Assembly (NCBI GenBank): GCA_026004095.1
Contig: BPIL01000001.1
Location: 62,001 to 126,000 of the forward strand
Source of the DNA: Meiothermus sp.
GTDB lineage: Bacteria; Deinococcota; Deinococci; Deinococcales; Thermaceae
Reading direction: 5' to 3'
Length of the DNA stretch: 64,000 nt
In this document: positions 16,671 through 24,846 of the stretch, one piece after another
Numbering within the stretch: the stretch's first letter is position 1
How the letters are laid out: every line of letters begins with the position of its first letter
Translations under genes and position numbers: made by a program
The notes under the pieces: model-generated
Seen by the model: the letters and a program-made list of their open reading frames with translations, nothing else
What the model was told of the DNA's origin: nothing
The model's database searches: none

Positions 16671-19343
16671 ATGTGGGGGGTGGTCATCTCAAGCCTCTTA
16701 ACCACCGTGTTGGTGGTCGCTTTTAGCCATCGGGGGCGCTTGGGGCATGCGCCTTTTTACGCGCTTCTTGGGGCGGCGGGCCTGCTGGTCTGCTCGAGCG
16801 CCTGGTTTCCAGGGCTTTACTTTAGCCTTTTTACCTTGCAGGTAGGGCTGCTGCTGATGGCGCTCGACCAGCCAGCGCGCTGGCACAGAACCTGGCGGGG
16901 CCTGCTTTTGCTGGGCGGGCTGCTCCTGGGTGTGGATTTTTTGCTGCGCCTGCTGGGTAGTGGTACCGTGGCCGGCCACCTGGGGCTGGCGTTGCTGCTG
17001 GGCGGGGGGGTGGTGCGCTGGCTTTACCCCAGGCCCCCCATCCGGGCCCTGGCTGTGGCGCTCCCGCTGCTGGTGCTGATCGACAGCGGGCTGCTTTTTG
17101 CAGCAACCCGAGAGGGGCTGGACAGGCTGCTGCTGGGTTTTTTGCTGCAGGCCCTATTGGCCGGGCCCCTGCTGGCTTTTTACCTCGAGGCGCTGCAACA
17201 CCAGCGGCGCAGCGCCTCGATTGAGTCGGTGTACGCGGCCCTGCTCGATACCGTGGCGGCGCTGCCCCACCGCTCGGAGGCAGAGCTATGGTCGCGGCTC
17301 CTGGCCTCGGCCGTGCAGGTGGTGCCCGGTGCCCAGGCCGGTAGCATCCGCCTGCGGCAGGGGGCCGATTTCGTCTTTGTGGCGCAGCAAGGCTTCGACG
17401 AAGGTGTTTTGGGGCTGCGCAGCAGCGTGCACGAAGCGATGGCCTGGCATGGAGACCCTTTACAGTGGCGCCGGGGGCAGCCCCGCATTGCCAACCACGC
17501 CGACCTACAGCGCATCTGGGCCACCCAGGCGGCCAATTATCGGCTCTACGAGCGCCTGAACCAGGCCAGCCGCCAGCGCATCCAGCAGATCCGCTCGACC
17601 CTCTGTGTGCCCATACTGCTGGGCGACGAGGTGGTGGCGGAGATCAACCTCGACGCCTTTCACGACCATGCCTTCGATTACCGGTCGGTTGAGGTAGCCC
17701 GGCAGTATGCCCAGCAGGTTCGGGCGCTTTTGGCCGTGCATCGCCAGCAAAGCGAGCTCGAGGCCCGGGTACGCGAGCTCGAGGTCATCGAGGCCCTGAG
17801 CGGGGCCCTGCGGGGACTCAAGGGCACCGGCGAGATCACCCGGCGGCTGGTGTACGAGACCATCCGCTTGATGAACTCCGAGCATGCCGCGCTGCTGCTG
17901 CTAGATCCCGATGGTGAACAGCAGCGCTGCTATGCAGCCGCCGGTATGTTTCTGGAGATCAAGGACACCCCTGTGCCCAGGGGATGGGGCCTGGGCTGGG
18001 CGGCCATCGAGACCCGCGCGCCCATCTGGCTGGATCAGGCCCACCTCGATCAGCGGGCCTACGGACAGTTCAGGCACCCCCCAGAGGCTTACTCGGAGAT
18101 TGTAATCCCCCTGCTCAACTCCCAGGGCCAGCCCCTGGGGGTGCTGATCTCTGCGCGCAGCGGCGAGCGGGCCTACCACGAGCGGGACGTGCGCTTGCTG
18201 CAAATTATCGGCAACATCGCCGCCAGCGCCCTGGAACGCGTGCGGGCCGCCGAGAGCCTCGAGGCCGAAATCGCAGAAAAAACCGCCCTGCTCGAACTTT
18301 CGCAGATGCTGGGGGATAACGATGCGGCCTTGTTGCCTGCGGCGATGGAGAAAATTCGCCAGATGGGCCACGCCGACGCCATCGCCTTGGGGGTGCAGGA
18401 GCCGGATGGATACCACCTGCGCTGGCTGACGGGCCATCTGGGGGCCGAGGCCAAGGAGTTTTTGCAGAAGCCCCTGCCCCTCGAGCACCCTCTGGTCGGC
18501 CTAATCCCGACAGAAAAGGCATTTTGGGTTGGCGATACCGCCGCACACCCTTTGCTGAAGCCGTATGCCAGGGTGGGTATACGCAGCCTGTACCTGCGCA
18601 CGGTGGTTCATGAACCCGAGCTGAAGGTGGCCCTGGCCCTGATGCGGCTGGAACCTGGCCCGGGCTGGGGCCCGGCGGAGGATCGGTTGCTGGAGGGGGC
18701 TGCCCAGATTCTGGGGGCTTTGCTTCTGCGCCTGGAACGCACCCGGCAGCTCGAGGCTGCCTACGAAGGGGCTTTGCGGGCCATTGGTCTGGCCCTGGAG
18801 GCGCGAGACCGCGAGACTGCCGGACACACCGACCGGGTCGCGGCCCTGGTCGAGCAGCTAGGCCGGGCCCTGGGCCTGAGCGAAACCGAGCTGCGCGACC
18901 TGCGCTGGGGGGCCTATTTGCACGACGTGGGCAAGCTTGCCCTTCCCGATGCCATCCTGCTCAAACCCGACAAGCTGACCCTCGAGGAGTTCTGCACCAT
19001 GCGAACCCATACCCATCTGGGGGACGACCTGGTGCGCAACCTGCCCTTTGTGCCCCTGGTCGCGCGCCAGATTGTGCGACACCACCACGAGCGCTGGGAT
19101 GGGCGGGGCTACCCCGATGGCCTGGCTGGAGAAAACATCCCCTTGGCGGCTCGCATTTTTGCTGTCTGTGATGTTTTCGATGCCCTTTGCTCCCACCGGC
19201 CTTACAAAACCGCCCTATCGCCGGAGCAAGCCGCCCAGGAGCTTTGGCGCAGCGCCCAGAGCGGGCACCTCGACCAAAATTTGGTGAAGGTATTCCTCGA
19301 AACCCAGGGCCTCGAGGCTGCCACCTCGCAGGCTGCCGACTGA
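16671..19343 (+). CDS. Membrane GAF-GAF-GAF-HD-GYP signalling protein
   Basis: This protein of about 890 residues starts with six or more hydrophobic segments (residues 1-175), then three GAF-like sensor regions (about 195-355, 375-520 and 545-690) and a C-terminal HD-GYP domain. The last shows HTDRVAALVEQLG, YLHDVGKLALPDAILLKP (HD plus DxxK), HHHERWDGRGYPDGL and DVFDALCSHRPYK, all expected of an active c-di-GMP phosphodiesterase. GTG at 16665 or ATG at 16671 may start it. It should link a membrane or GAF ligand signal to c-di-GMP breakdown, possibly relevant to the type IV pilus gene pilT at 52 kb. Confidence 0.9.
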   Translation: MWGVVISSLLTTVLVVAFSHRGRLGHAPFYALLGAAGLLVCSSAWFPGLYFSLFTLQVGLLLMALDQPARWHRTWRGLLLLGGLLLGVDFLLRLLGSGTVAGHLGLALLLGGGVVRWLYPRPPIRALAVALPLLVLIDSGLLFAATREGLDRLLLGFLLQALLAGPLLAFYLEALQHQRRSASIESVYAALLDTVAALPHRSEAELWSRLLASAVQVVPGAQAGSIRLRQGADFVFVAQQGFDEGVLGLRSSVHEAMAWHGDPLQWRRGQPRIANHADLQRIWATQAANYRLYERLNQASRQRIQQIRSTLCVPILLGDEVVAEINLDAFHDHAFDYRSVEVARQYAQQVRALLAVHRQQSELEARVRELEVIEALSGALRGLKGTGEITRRLVYETIRLMNSEHAALLLLDPDGEQQRCYAAAGMFLEIKDTPVPRGWGLGWAAIETRAPIWLDQAHLDQRAYGQFRHPPEAYSEIVIPLLNSQGQPLGVLISARSGERAYHERDVRLLQIIGNIAASALERVRAAESLEAEIAEKTALLELSQMLGDNDAALLPAAMEKIRQMGHADAIALGVQEPDGYHLRWLTGHLGAEAKEFLQKPLPLEHPLVGLIPTEKAFWVGDTAAHPLLKPYARVGIRSLYLRTVVHEPELKVALALMRLEPGPGWGPAEDRLLEGAAQILGALLLRLERTRQLEAAYEGALRAIGLALEARDRETAGHTDRVAALVEQLGRALGLSETELRDLRWGAYLHDVGKLALPDAILLKPDKLTLEEFCTMRTHTHLGDDLVRNLPFVPLVARQIVRHHHERWDGRGYPDGLAGENIPLAARIFAVCDVFDALCSHRPYKTALSPEQAAQELWRSAQSGHLDQNLVKVFLETQGLEAATSQAAD

Positions 19344-19384
19344 GACATGGGTAGGTTCGTTACGCGCCACACGGCTTTTTGCGC

Positions 19385-19390
19385 TATGAT
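19385..19390 (+). promoter_or_regulatory. -10 box before the degenerate SDR gene
   Basis: TATGAT ends 8 nt before the ATG at 19399, with no Shine-Dalgarno, so the mRNA is probably leaderless. Confidence 0.5.
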
Positions 19391-19398
19391 GAAAACCA

Positions 19399-20118
19399 AT
19401 GGTCGAATTTTCACGAGATTTACTAGGCTTGGAGCAGCGCATCGTCATGGTCACCGGAGCGGGGCGGGGCTTCGGGCGCTCAATTGCCCGTTCCTATGCC
19501 CGCAACGGGGCCACGGTTATCACGGTAGATCCCGACGTGGAGATGGCAACCGCCATCGCCTCCGAGGTTGAGCAGCTTGGCGCCCCGGCCATTCCCATCC
19601 GGGGGGATATGTCGGTGGTGCTGGATGTGATCAACACCTTCGAGAAAATCGAGGAACTCTTTGGGATGCTGGATGGGATTGTTCACGTGACCAGCGCCGA
19701 GAGCAAAACCCCCTTTGTCGAACTATTAGAGGCTGAGTGGTACGATCTGCTCAACGCCGATGTAAAGTCGAGCCTGTACGTGTTGCAGCAGGGCCTGCGC
19801 TACTTGAGCGGGGGGGGGTTCGTCACCCTGGTACTCCCCCCCTTGCAGCGCGAACAGCCCCACGTGGCCGCCATTCGCGGTGCGGTGGCTGGCCTGATAG
19901 AAGGGGCCACCCGGGTCTTCCCCACCAACGTGCGGGTCAACGGGGTCATCCCCAGCCGCGACCCGGTGGGTGAGGAGCACGACCGATCCCTGGTGCGGGT
20001 GGCTGTTGCGCTGGGCTCGATGGTTTCAGAAGGGGTGCGGGGCCAGCTCCTGGAGGTTCTGCTGCCCGATCCCCCCCACCAACCAGAGATCTACGATCTG
20101 CTGAGGGAGCTGCCATGA
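19399..20118 (+). CDS. Degenerate short-chain dehydrogenase-like protein
   Basis: This 239-residue Rossmann protein keeps the nucleotide loop VTGAGRGFGRSIARSYARNG and the strand-2 Asp (ITVDPDVE). The catalytic residues are gone: where SDRs have a Ser after strand 5 it reads FVTLVLPP, and the YxxxK motif reads VAAIR. It may bind NAD(P) or a metabolite without catalysing reduction. It lies 37 bp upstream of nrdR in the same direction, so a sensory or regulatory role is conceivable, but this is only inference. Confidence 0.8.
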   Translation: MVEFSRDLLGLEQRIVMVTGAGRGFGRSIARSYARNGATVITVDPDVEMATAIASEVEQLGAPAIPIRGDMSVVLDVINTFEKIEELFGMLDGIVHVTSAESKTPFVELLEAEWYDLLNADVKSSLYVLQQGLRYLSGGGFVTLVLPPLQREQPHVAAIRGAVAGLIEGATRVFPTNVRVNGVIPSRDPVGEEHDRSLVRVAVALGSMVSEGVRGQLLEVLLPDPPHQPEIYDLLRELP

Positions 20119-20155
20119 GGCCACCAACACCCTCACTGCCCGGATTGCAAGGTTT

Positions 20156-20677
20156 ATGAACTGTCCTTTTTGTGGGAACCCCGATAGCCGCGTGCTGGAC
20201 TCGCGTCCTTCCGACGAGGGCTCGGTGATTCGCCGCCGCCGGGAGTGCCCGGCCTGCAAGCGTCGCTTCACCACCTATGAGCGGGCCCAGGTGGAGCCGT
20301 TGCTGGTCATCAAGCGCTCGGGGCGTAAAGAGACCTTCGATCCCAACAAACTTTTGCGTGGCCTGAGCCTGGCTGCTCGAAAACGGCCCATCGATCCGGA
20401 GGTGCTGCAGGAATTTGCCTTTGGTTTCGAAGATACCGTCAAGGAGATGGAAATTACCTCCGAGGAGATCGGGCTGCGTTCGCTGGCCTTTCTGAAGGAA
20501 CTCGATCCGGTGGCCTACATTCGCTTCGCCTCGGTTTACCGCGAGTTCGACAGCCTGGAGAACTTTATTGAAGAGGTGCGCAAGCTGGATTGCAAGCCGG
20601 GCAAGGGTAAAAAAGCCCAAAAGACAGAAGAAGAAACGCCCGACCTGGCCGATGAGGCCAAGCTAGGAACGGTCTGA
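20156..20677 (+). CDS. nrdR: Transcriptional repressor NrdR
   Basis: NrdR represses ribonucleotide-reductase genes in response to ATP/dATP. The 173-residue protein has the N-terminal zinc ribbon (CPFCG and CPACKRRFTTYER, with DSRPSDEGSVIRRRRE between) and an ATP-cone from about residue 48 (LLVIKRSGRKETFDPNKLLR) to 138. The C-terminal tail is Lys/Glu-rich and longer than in many homologues. It binds NrdR boxes; no reductase gene or NrdR box pair is in this window. Confidence 0.95.
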   Translation: MNCPFCGNPDSRVLDSRPSDEGSVIRRRRECPACKRRFTTYERAQVEPLLVIKRSGRKETFDPNKLLRGLSLAARKRPIDPEVLQEFAFGFEDTVKEMEITSEEIGLRSLAFLKELDPVAYIRFASVYREFDSLENFIEEVRKLDCKPGKGKKAQKTEEETPDLADEAKLGTV

Positions 20678-20729
20678 GCGCAATGGGGCTACTGGCCCAT
20701 GGCCCGCTGGACGGTGTTAGACTATAGGT

Positions 20730-21467
20730 GTGAGTGACCCGCTGGCCGAGTTGAACCGTTTGCAGGAACGCGACCTCGAGCTTGACCAGATTCGCGAAGA
20801 TCAATCCCGCGTTCCCGATGAGCTGGCCCAGGCCCGTGAGCACTTCAGGAAACTGGAAATTTCTCTGGGCGATCTGCAGGAGCAGTTGCGCGAGGTGCGT
20901 CTGGTTTACAACAAACTTGACCTCGAGCTGCAAGACCTCAAAAGCAAGCGCGAAAAAGCCAAGGCAGCCCAGGCCCAGGCCACCGGGGCTAAAGAGCAGA
21001 CCCAGTACGGCGAGCAGATTCGCCAGTTGTCGGGCCTGATTGAGGATCTCGAAGGCAATAACAAAGACGTTGTGGGCCAGATTATGCCGCTGCTCGAGCA
21101 GATCGAGAAGCTGGAGGCGGAACTGGCCCAGGTCAAGGCCCAGATGGAAGAGGCCCGGCCCAAGCTCGAGGCTTTGGAGACAGCCAACCAGGCGCGGGTG
21201 GATGCCCTCGAGGCCGAATACCAGTCCAAAAAGGTCAGCCGCGACCAGCTAGCCGCCACCATTCCCACTGCCATTGTCAAGGAGTACGAGTCCATCCGCC
21301 GGGCCCGCAAGGGCACCGGTCTGACCAAAATGGCTAAAGCTGGTAGTGGCTACCGCTGCACCGCCTGCAATGTGCAGCTCCCCATGCACGTGGCCCAGCA
21401 GGTTCACCAGGCCAGCAAGGTGGTGCGCTGCCCCTCCTGTGGACGCATTCTCTGGAAAGGCGAGTAG
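20730..21467 (+). CDS. Coiled-coil protein with C-terminal C4 zinc ribbon
   Basis: This 245-residue protein is almost entirely coiled coil (about residues 1-200, heptad-rich, e.g. EQIEKLEAELAQVKAQMEEA) and ends in a zinc ribbon with CTACN and CPSCGRILW. This matches the widespread C4-type zinc-ribbon family with a possible nucleic-acid or secretion-related role. The GTG start follows TAGACT (20718-20723) by 6 nt, a leaderless promoter. The downstream Nudix gene begins 10 bp after its stop and is probably co-transcribed. Confidence 0.85.
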   Translation: MSDPLAELNRLQERDLELDQIREDQSRVPDELAQAREHFRKLEISLGDLQEQLREVRLVYNKLDLELQDLKSKREKAKAAQAQATGAKEQTQYGEQIRQLSGLIEDLEGNNKDVVGQIMPLLEQIEKLEAELAQVKAQMEEARPKLEALETANQARVDALEAEYQSKKVSRDQLAATIPTAIVKEYESIRRARKGTGLTKMAKAGSGYRCTACNVQLPMHVAQQVHQASKVVRCPSCGRILWKGE

Positions 21468-21477
21468 CCGCGGTTGT

Positions 21478-21969
21478 ATGCCTTATACCCCTATCCTGGC
21501 TACCCTGGGTTTTGTGCTGTCGCCAGACAGGCAGGAGGTGCTGCTGGTGCACCGCAACGCCCGGCCTCAGGATCCGGCCTATGGCAAATACAACGGTCTG
21601 GGCGGCAAGCTCGAGCCCCACGAAGACGTGGCGGCGGGCATGCGGCGGGAAATCCAGGAAGAATCCGGCCTCACCGCACTGCAACTCCACCTGCGCGGTA
21701 CCATCTCCTGGCCGGGGTTTGGCCGGCAGGGCGAGGACTGGTTCGGCTTCATTTTTCTGATTACGGAGTGGACAGGCAGCCCCCATACAGCCAACGGCGA
21801 AGGCGAGCTGCACTGGGTGCCCATCCAAAAAATTCTGCGCCAGGAGCTGCCCATGTGGCCGGGCGACCGGTACTTCTTGCCGCTGGTCTTCGATGCCGAT
21901 CCACGGCCTTTTCATGGAGTGATGCCCTACCGCGGGGGCCAGGTGCTCTCCTGGTCGTTTAGCCGCTAG
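21478..21969 (+). CDS. Nudix hydrolase, MutT/8-oxo-dGTPase type
   Basis: This 163-residue protein carries a complete Nudix box, GGKLEPHEDVAAGMRREIQE plus ESGL, with the metal-binding REIQEE. Flanking features (YNGLGGK before the box; DWFGFIFLITEW after) resemble 8-oxo-dGTP diphosphatases of the MTH1/YtkD-like group. It would clean oxidised nucleotides from the pool, but substrate choice in this family cannot be read from sequence. Confidence 0.88.
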   Translation: MPYTPILATLGFVLSPDRQEVLLVHRNARPQDPAYGKYNGLGGKLEPHEDVAAGMRREIQEESGLTALQLHLRGTISWPGFGRQGEDWFGFIFLITEWTGSPHTANGEGELHWVPIQKILRQELPMWPGDRYFLPLVFDADPRPFHGVMPYRGGQVLSWSFSR

Positions 21970-22022
21970 TCGGCCTGTCCTCTGCACTGAGGCGGCCCGA
22001 AGCCGTTCCGTTTACCCCGGAA

Positions 22023-22079
22023 GCAACAGGCCCCGACGGAGATTAACACCATCTCATACCGGCGGGGTTGCTTTCTGTT
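22023..22079 (+). terminator. Possible terminator after the Nudix gene
   Basis: GCAA plus CCCCG pair with CGGGG plus TTGC around an internal bulge, followed by TTTCTGTT. The bulged stem makes this only moderately convincing. Confidence 0.35.
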
Positions 22080-22146
22080 ACCATGGCGTTACGTCGTCCT
22101 TGCTATTTACGGTTATTTGTCACATTAAAGGAGGAGCCAGGCCTGT

Positions 22147-22425
22147 ATGATAACCATTCACCGTTCAGGACAGTATCGCTTTTATGTCAACTCGGGCTAC
22201 AACCTCGAGCCCCCCTACATCTGCGTCAAGCACGAGGGACACGTCGCCAAGTTCTCGCTGCAGCCGCTGGCCTTACAGTCCAACAACGGCTTTTCCCGCG
22301 CCGAGCTGAGCCGTATCCAGCAGGCCATTCTGGACGCCCGCGACCAACTGCTTAAACACTGGGCCAACGTCCGGGGTACCGAGGGCGAAAAGCCCGGCGG
22401 GGAGCTGCTCCTGCACCAGGACTGA
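22147..22425 (+). CDS. DUF4160-like protein
   Basis: This 92-residue protein begins ITIHRSGQYRFYVNSGYNLE, then EPPYICVKHEGHVAKFSLQP and NNGFSRAELSRIQQAI, the pattern of DUF4160 proteins (HRFGxYRxYxxSNE...PPHVHV...GFS..EL). These are often found with DUF2442 partners and suspected to be toxin-antitoxin-like; here no DUF2442 gene follows. AAAGGAGGAG lies upstream of the ATG. Function unknown. Confidence 0.65.
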   Translation: MITIHRSGQYRFYVNSGYNLEPPYICVKHEGHVAKFSLQPLALQSNNGFSRAELSRIQQAILDARDQLLKHWANVRGTEGEKPGGELLLHQD

Positions 22426-22429
22426 GGCT

Positions 22430-23200
22430 CTAGACAGGCCGGCCCGCCATCATAAAGCTGGCGGTCATGCCACCGTCCACCGGTAGAATCGCGCCGGTGA
22501 TAAAGCTGGCCTTCTCGGAGGCCAGGAACACCACCGCTTGGGCGACCTCCTGGGGCCTGCCTAAGCGGCGCAGGGCGTGCAGGTCTTCCCAGTCCTGCCG
22601 GGTGAGCTCGGGGTGTGGGGACATCTGGATGGCCTCCAGCACGTTTTCGGTAGCGATGGCCCCGGGGGCCACCGCATTGACCCGGATGTTCATGGGGGCC
22701 AGGTCGAGTGCAAGGGAGCGGGTCAGGTTGACCAGGCCCCCTTTGGAGGCGTTGTAGGCTGCGTTGTTCTGTTCGGCGAACAGGCCCTGCACGCTGGCTA
22801 CGTTCACAATCGCACCCCCGCCGTGTTTGACCATCTCCCGCGCGGCCAGCGCCGAGAGGTGCATGGGGGCGGTCAGGTTGACCTCCAGGGCCTGCTGCCA
22901 GTCGGCCAGCCCCACCTTGAGCGCCGAGCCGGGCGGCGCGATCGCTGCATTGTTGACCAGGACGTGCACCCCGCCCCACTGCTTGACCGCCTGCTCAACA
23001 AAACGCTCGCGGTGCTCGGGCTGGGCCAGGTCGGCGTAGACGAACAGGCCCCCTAGGCGCTTGGCAACCTCGAGGCCCTCGGGCCGCACGTCGCACAGCA
23101 CCAGAAGGGCCCGCTCCTCTGCAAAAGCCTCGGCGATGGCCCGTCCAATGCCCCGGGCTGCGCCGGTGACCAGTACCACTTTGCCGTGAAACATGTCCAA
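22430..23200 (-). CDS. SDR-family oxidoreductase
   Basis: This 256-residue classical SDR has [19 protein letters not shown] (NAD(P) loop), an Asp after strand 2 (LVLCDVRPE, favouring NAD), NNAAIAPPG, a Ser in [11 protein letters not shown] and [14 protein letters not shown] (catalytic Tyr and Lys). It should reduce or oxidise a sugar alcohol, ketone or similar. The substrate is unknown. Compare the degenerate SDR at 19.4 kb. Confidence 0.88.
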   Translation of the reverse strand: MDMFHGKVVLVTGAARGIGRAIAEAFAEERALLVLCDVRPEGLEVAKRLGGLFVYADLAQPEHRERFVEQAVKQWGGVHVLVNNAAIAPPGSALKVGLADWQQALEVNLTAPMHLSALAAREMVKHGGGAIVNVASVQGLFAEQNNAAYNASKGGLVNLTRSLALDLAPMNIRVNAVAPGAIATENVLEAIQMSPHPELTRQDWEDLHALRRLGRPQEVAQAVVFLASEKASFITGAILPVDGGMTASFMMAGRPV

Positions 23201-23271
23201 AGTTTATCCAACGCCGGCCTGTGTGGGGGAAGAGGATCCGTCCCTCGATTGCTGCCATGCCATACAACTTC

Positions 23272-23290
23272 ACTTTCTGTTACAGTAAGT
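23272..23290 (+). promoter_or_regulatory. Palindromic operator over the -10 box of an AbrB/PIN module
   Basis: ACTTTCTGT-T-ACAGTAAGT is a 9-bp inverted repeat with one mismatch, centred on 23281. It contains the likely -10 TACAGT (23281-23286), which lies 6 nt before the antitoxin ATG. This is a natural autoregulatory site for the AbrB-type antitoxin. Confidence 0.6.
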
Positions 23291-23292
23291 TT

Positions 23293-23547
23293 ATGGCGCA
23301 AGGATTGGTAAGTGGAAAGTATCAACTTACTTTACCGGTAGAAGTCCGCAAGGCGCTGGGCATCAAGCCGGGCGACCGCGTGGAGTATGTGGTCAAGGAG
23401 GGGCGTCTCGAGATCCGGGTGATCCGCCCCGACCTGTCCAAGGTGCTTGACGAGGTGCTCGCCGAGCACGACTTCGCCGCGCTACGTGCCGAGACCCACG
23501 ATGATGCCGTGCGGTACGTGCGGGAGATGCGGAGCCTGGATGATTAG
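23293..23547 (+). CDS. AbrB/MazE-type antitoxin
   Basis: This 84-residue protein has an N-terminal swapped-hairpin AbrB DNA-binding domain (SGKYQLTLPVEVRKALGIKP, then GDRVEYVVKEGRLEIR) and an acidic C-terminal tail likely to bind the toxin. The ATG at 23293 sits just after a palindromic promoter. It overlaps the PIN toxin gene by 8 bp. Confidence 0.85.
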   Translation: MAQGLVSGKYQLTLPVEVRKALGIKPGDRVEYVVKEGRLEIRVIRPDLSKVLDEVLAEHDFAALRAETHDDAVRYVREMRSLDD

Positions 23548-23944
23548 CCTGGACACCAACGTGATATTTTCGGCGCTCAACAAGGCGGATGTCCACCACG
23601 ACCGCGCCCGGCAGCTCCTGAAGAAGTATGGGGCGCTGGAGGCACTGGTTCTCTCGCCGGTGGTACACGCCGAGCTGATGGCCTCGAGCGATGCGCCGGG
23701 CATCCAGCTTTTCCTGCAGAAAGCCCAGATATCTACCCTTTGGGAGATGCCGCCCACGGTTTGGGAAGCGGCGGGTAGGGGCTTTGGACAGTACGCGCAG
23801 CTACGGCGCAAGGGCGGGCTCCCGCGAAGAATCCTGGCCGATTTCCTGATTGCCGCCCATGCCGAGCATCACGGGCTCGGGGTGATGAGCTTCGACGACA
23901 CGGTTTTCACCGCGGTCTTCCCCGGCCTGCGGTTAATCCGTTAG
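23540..23944 (+). CDS. PIN-domain toxin
   Basis: This 134-residue PIN nuclease has ISLDTNVIFSALNK (first Asp), VVHAELMAS (Glu), ILADFLIAAHA (Asp) and MSFDDTVF (last Asp). With the AbrB-type antitoxin it forms a type II toxin-antitoxin pair. The start ATG lies inside the antitoxin's 3' end. It is unrelated in detail to the VapC-type toxin at 11.1 kb. Confidence 0.86.
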   Translation: MISLDTNVIFSALNKADVHHDRARQLLKKYGALEALVLSPVVHAELMASSDAPGIQLFLQKAQISTLWEMPPTVWEAAGRGFGQYAQLRRKGGLPRRILADFLIAAHAEHHGLGVMSFDDTVFTAVFPGLRLIR

Positions 23945-23954
23945 GTGCCAGGTG

Positions 23955-24836
23955 TCAAGACCGGGGGGGACGGGTTTTGCCGTCCAGGGTCAGGAGGGGG
24001 CCGTACAGCTCGGGCCGGCGGTCGCGGAAGAAGCCAAAACCGGCCCGGAAAGCGCGGGCTTCCTCCAGGTTGAGCTCGGCCAGCAGGATGGTCTCTTCGC
24101 TGCGGCCGGCCTCGGCCAGCTTGTTGCCCATGTAGTCGGCGATGAAGGAGGAGCCGTAGTAGGTCTGGGTGTGGCCCTCCACCACCTCGGTGCCCACCCG
24201 GTTGGCCGCCGCCAGGTAGCAGAGGTTTGCGACCGCATGGCCGATCATGGCCCGCTGCCACATGTCTTTGGTATCCACCCCACCGGCCTCGGCCGGCTCG
24301 GAGCCGATGGCCGTGGGGTAGAGCAGAATCTCGGCCCCCAGCAGGGCCATGCTGCGGGCGCACTCGGGGAACCACTGATCCCAGCAGATGCCGGCCCCCA
24401 CGTGGCCGAAGCGGGTAGGGAAGGCCTTGAAGCCGGTATCGCCGGGGTTGAAGTAGTATTTCTCCTCGTAACCGGGGCCGTCGGGGATGTGCGACTTGCG
24501 GTAAACCCCCAGCACCTCCCCCGAGGCGTCAATCAGGGCCAGGCTGTTGAAGTAAGCCTGCCCCGCTTTTTCGAAAAACGAGATGGGGAGCACCACCTGT
24601 AGCTCCCGGGCTAGCTGCTGGAAGTGCGGCAGAAAAGGGTGATGCTCGACCGGGTGGGCCAGGGCAAAGAACCTTTCCCGCTCGACCTGGCAGAAGTAGA
24701 GGCTCTCGAAAAGCTCGGGCAGCAGCACGATCTGCGCGCCCTGGGCGGCGGCTTGACGCACCATCTGGGTGGCCTTGGCCACGTTCTGCTCGCGGTCGGC
24801 GGTCATGGACATCTGAACAACGGCTAGCTTGGTCAT
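23955..24836 (-). CDS. aguB: N-carbamoylputrescine amidase
   Basis: This 293-residue nitrilase-superfamily amidohydrolase hydrolyses N-carbamoylputrescine to putrescine, CO2 and ammonia. The Glu-Lys-Cys triad is visible: LLPELFES, VYRKSHIPDG and AGICWDQWFPE. It follows agmatine deiminase by 10 bp, so the two make the agmatine-to-putrescine branch of polyamine synthesis, which is important in thermophiles. Confidence 0.93.
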   Translation of the reverse strand: MTKLAVVQMSMTADREQNVAKATQMVRQAAAQGAQIVLLPELFESLYFCQVERERFFALAHPVEHHPFLPHFQQLARELQVVLPISFFEKAGQAYFNSLALIDASGEVLGVYRKSHIPDGPGYEEKYYFNPGDTGFKAFPTRFGHVGAGICWDQWFPECARSMALLGAEILLYPTAIGSEPAEAGGVDTKDMWQRAMIGHAVANLCYLAAANRVGTEVVEGHTQTYYGSSFIADYMGNKLAEAGRSEETILLAELNLEEARAFRAGFGFFRDRRPELYGPLLTLDGKTRPPRS

Positions 24837-24846
24837 GGCGGCTCCT

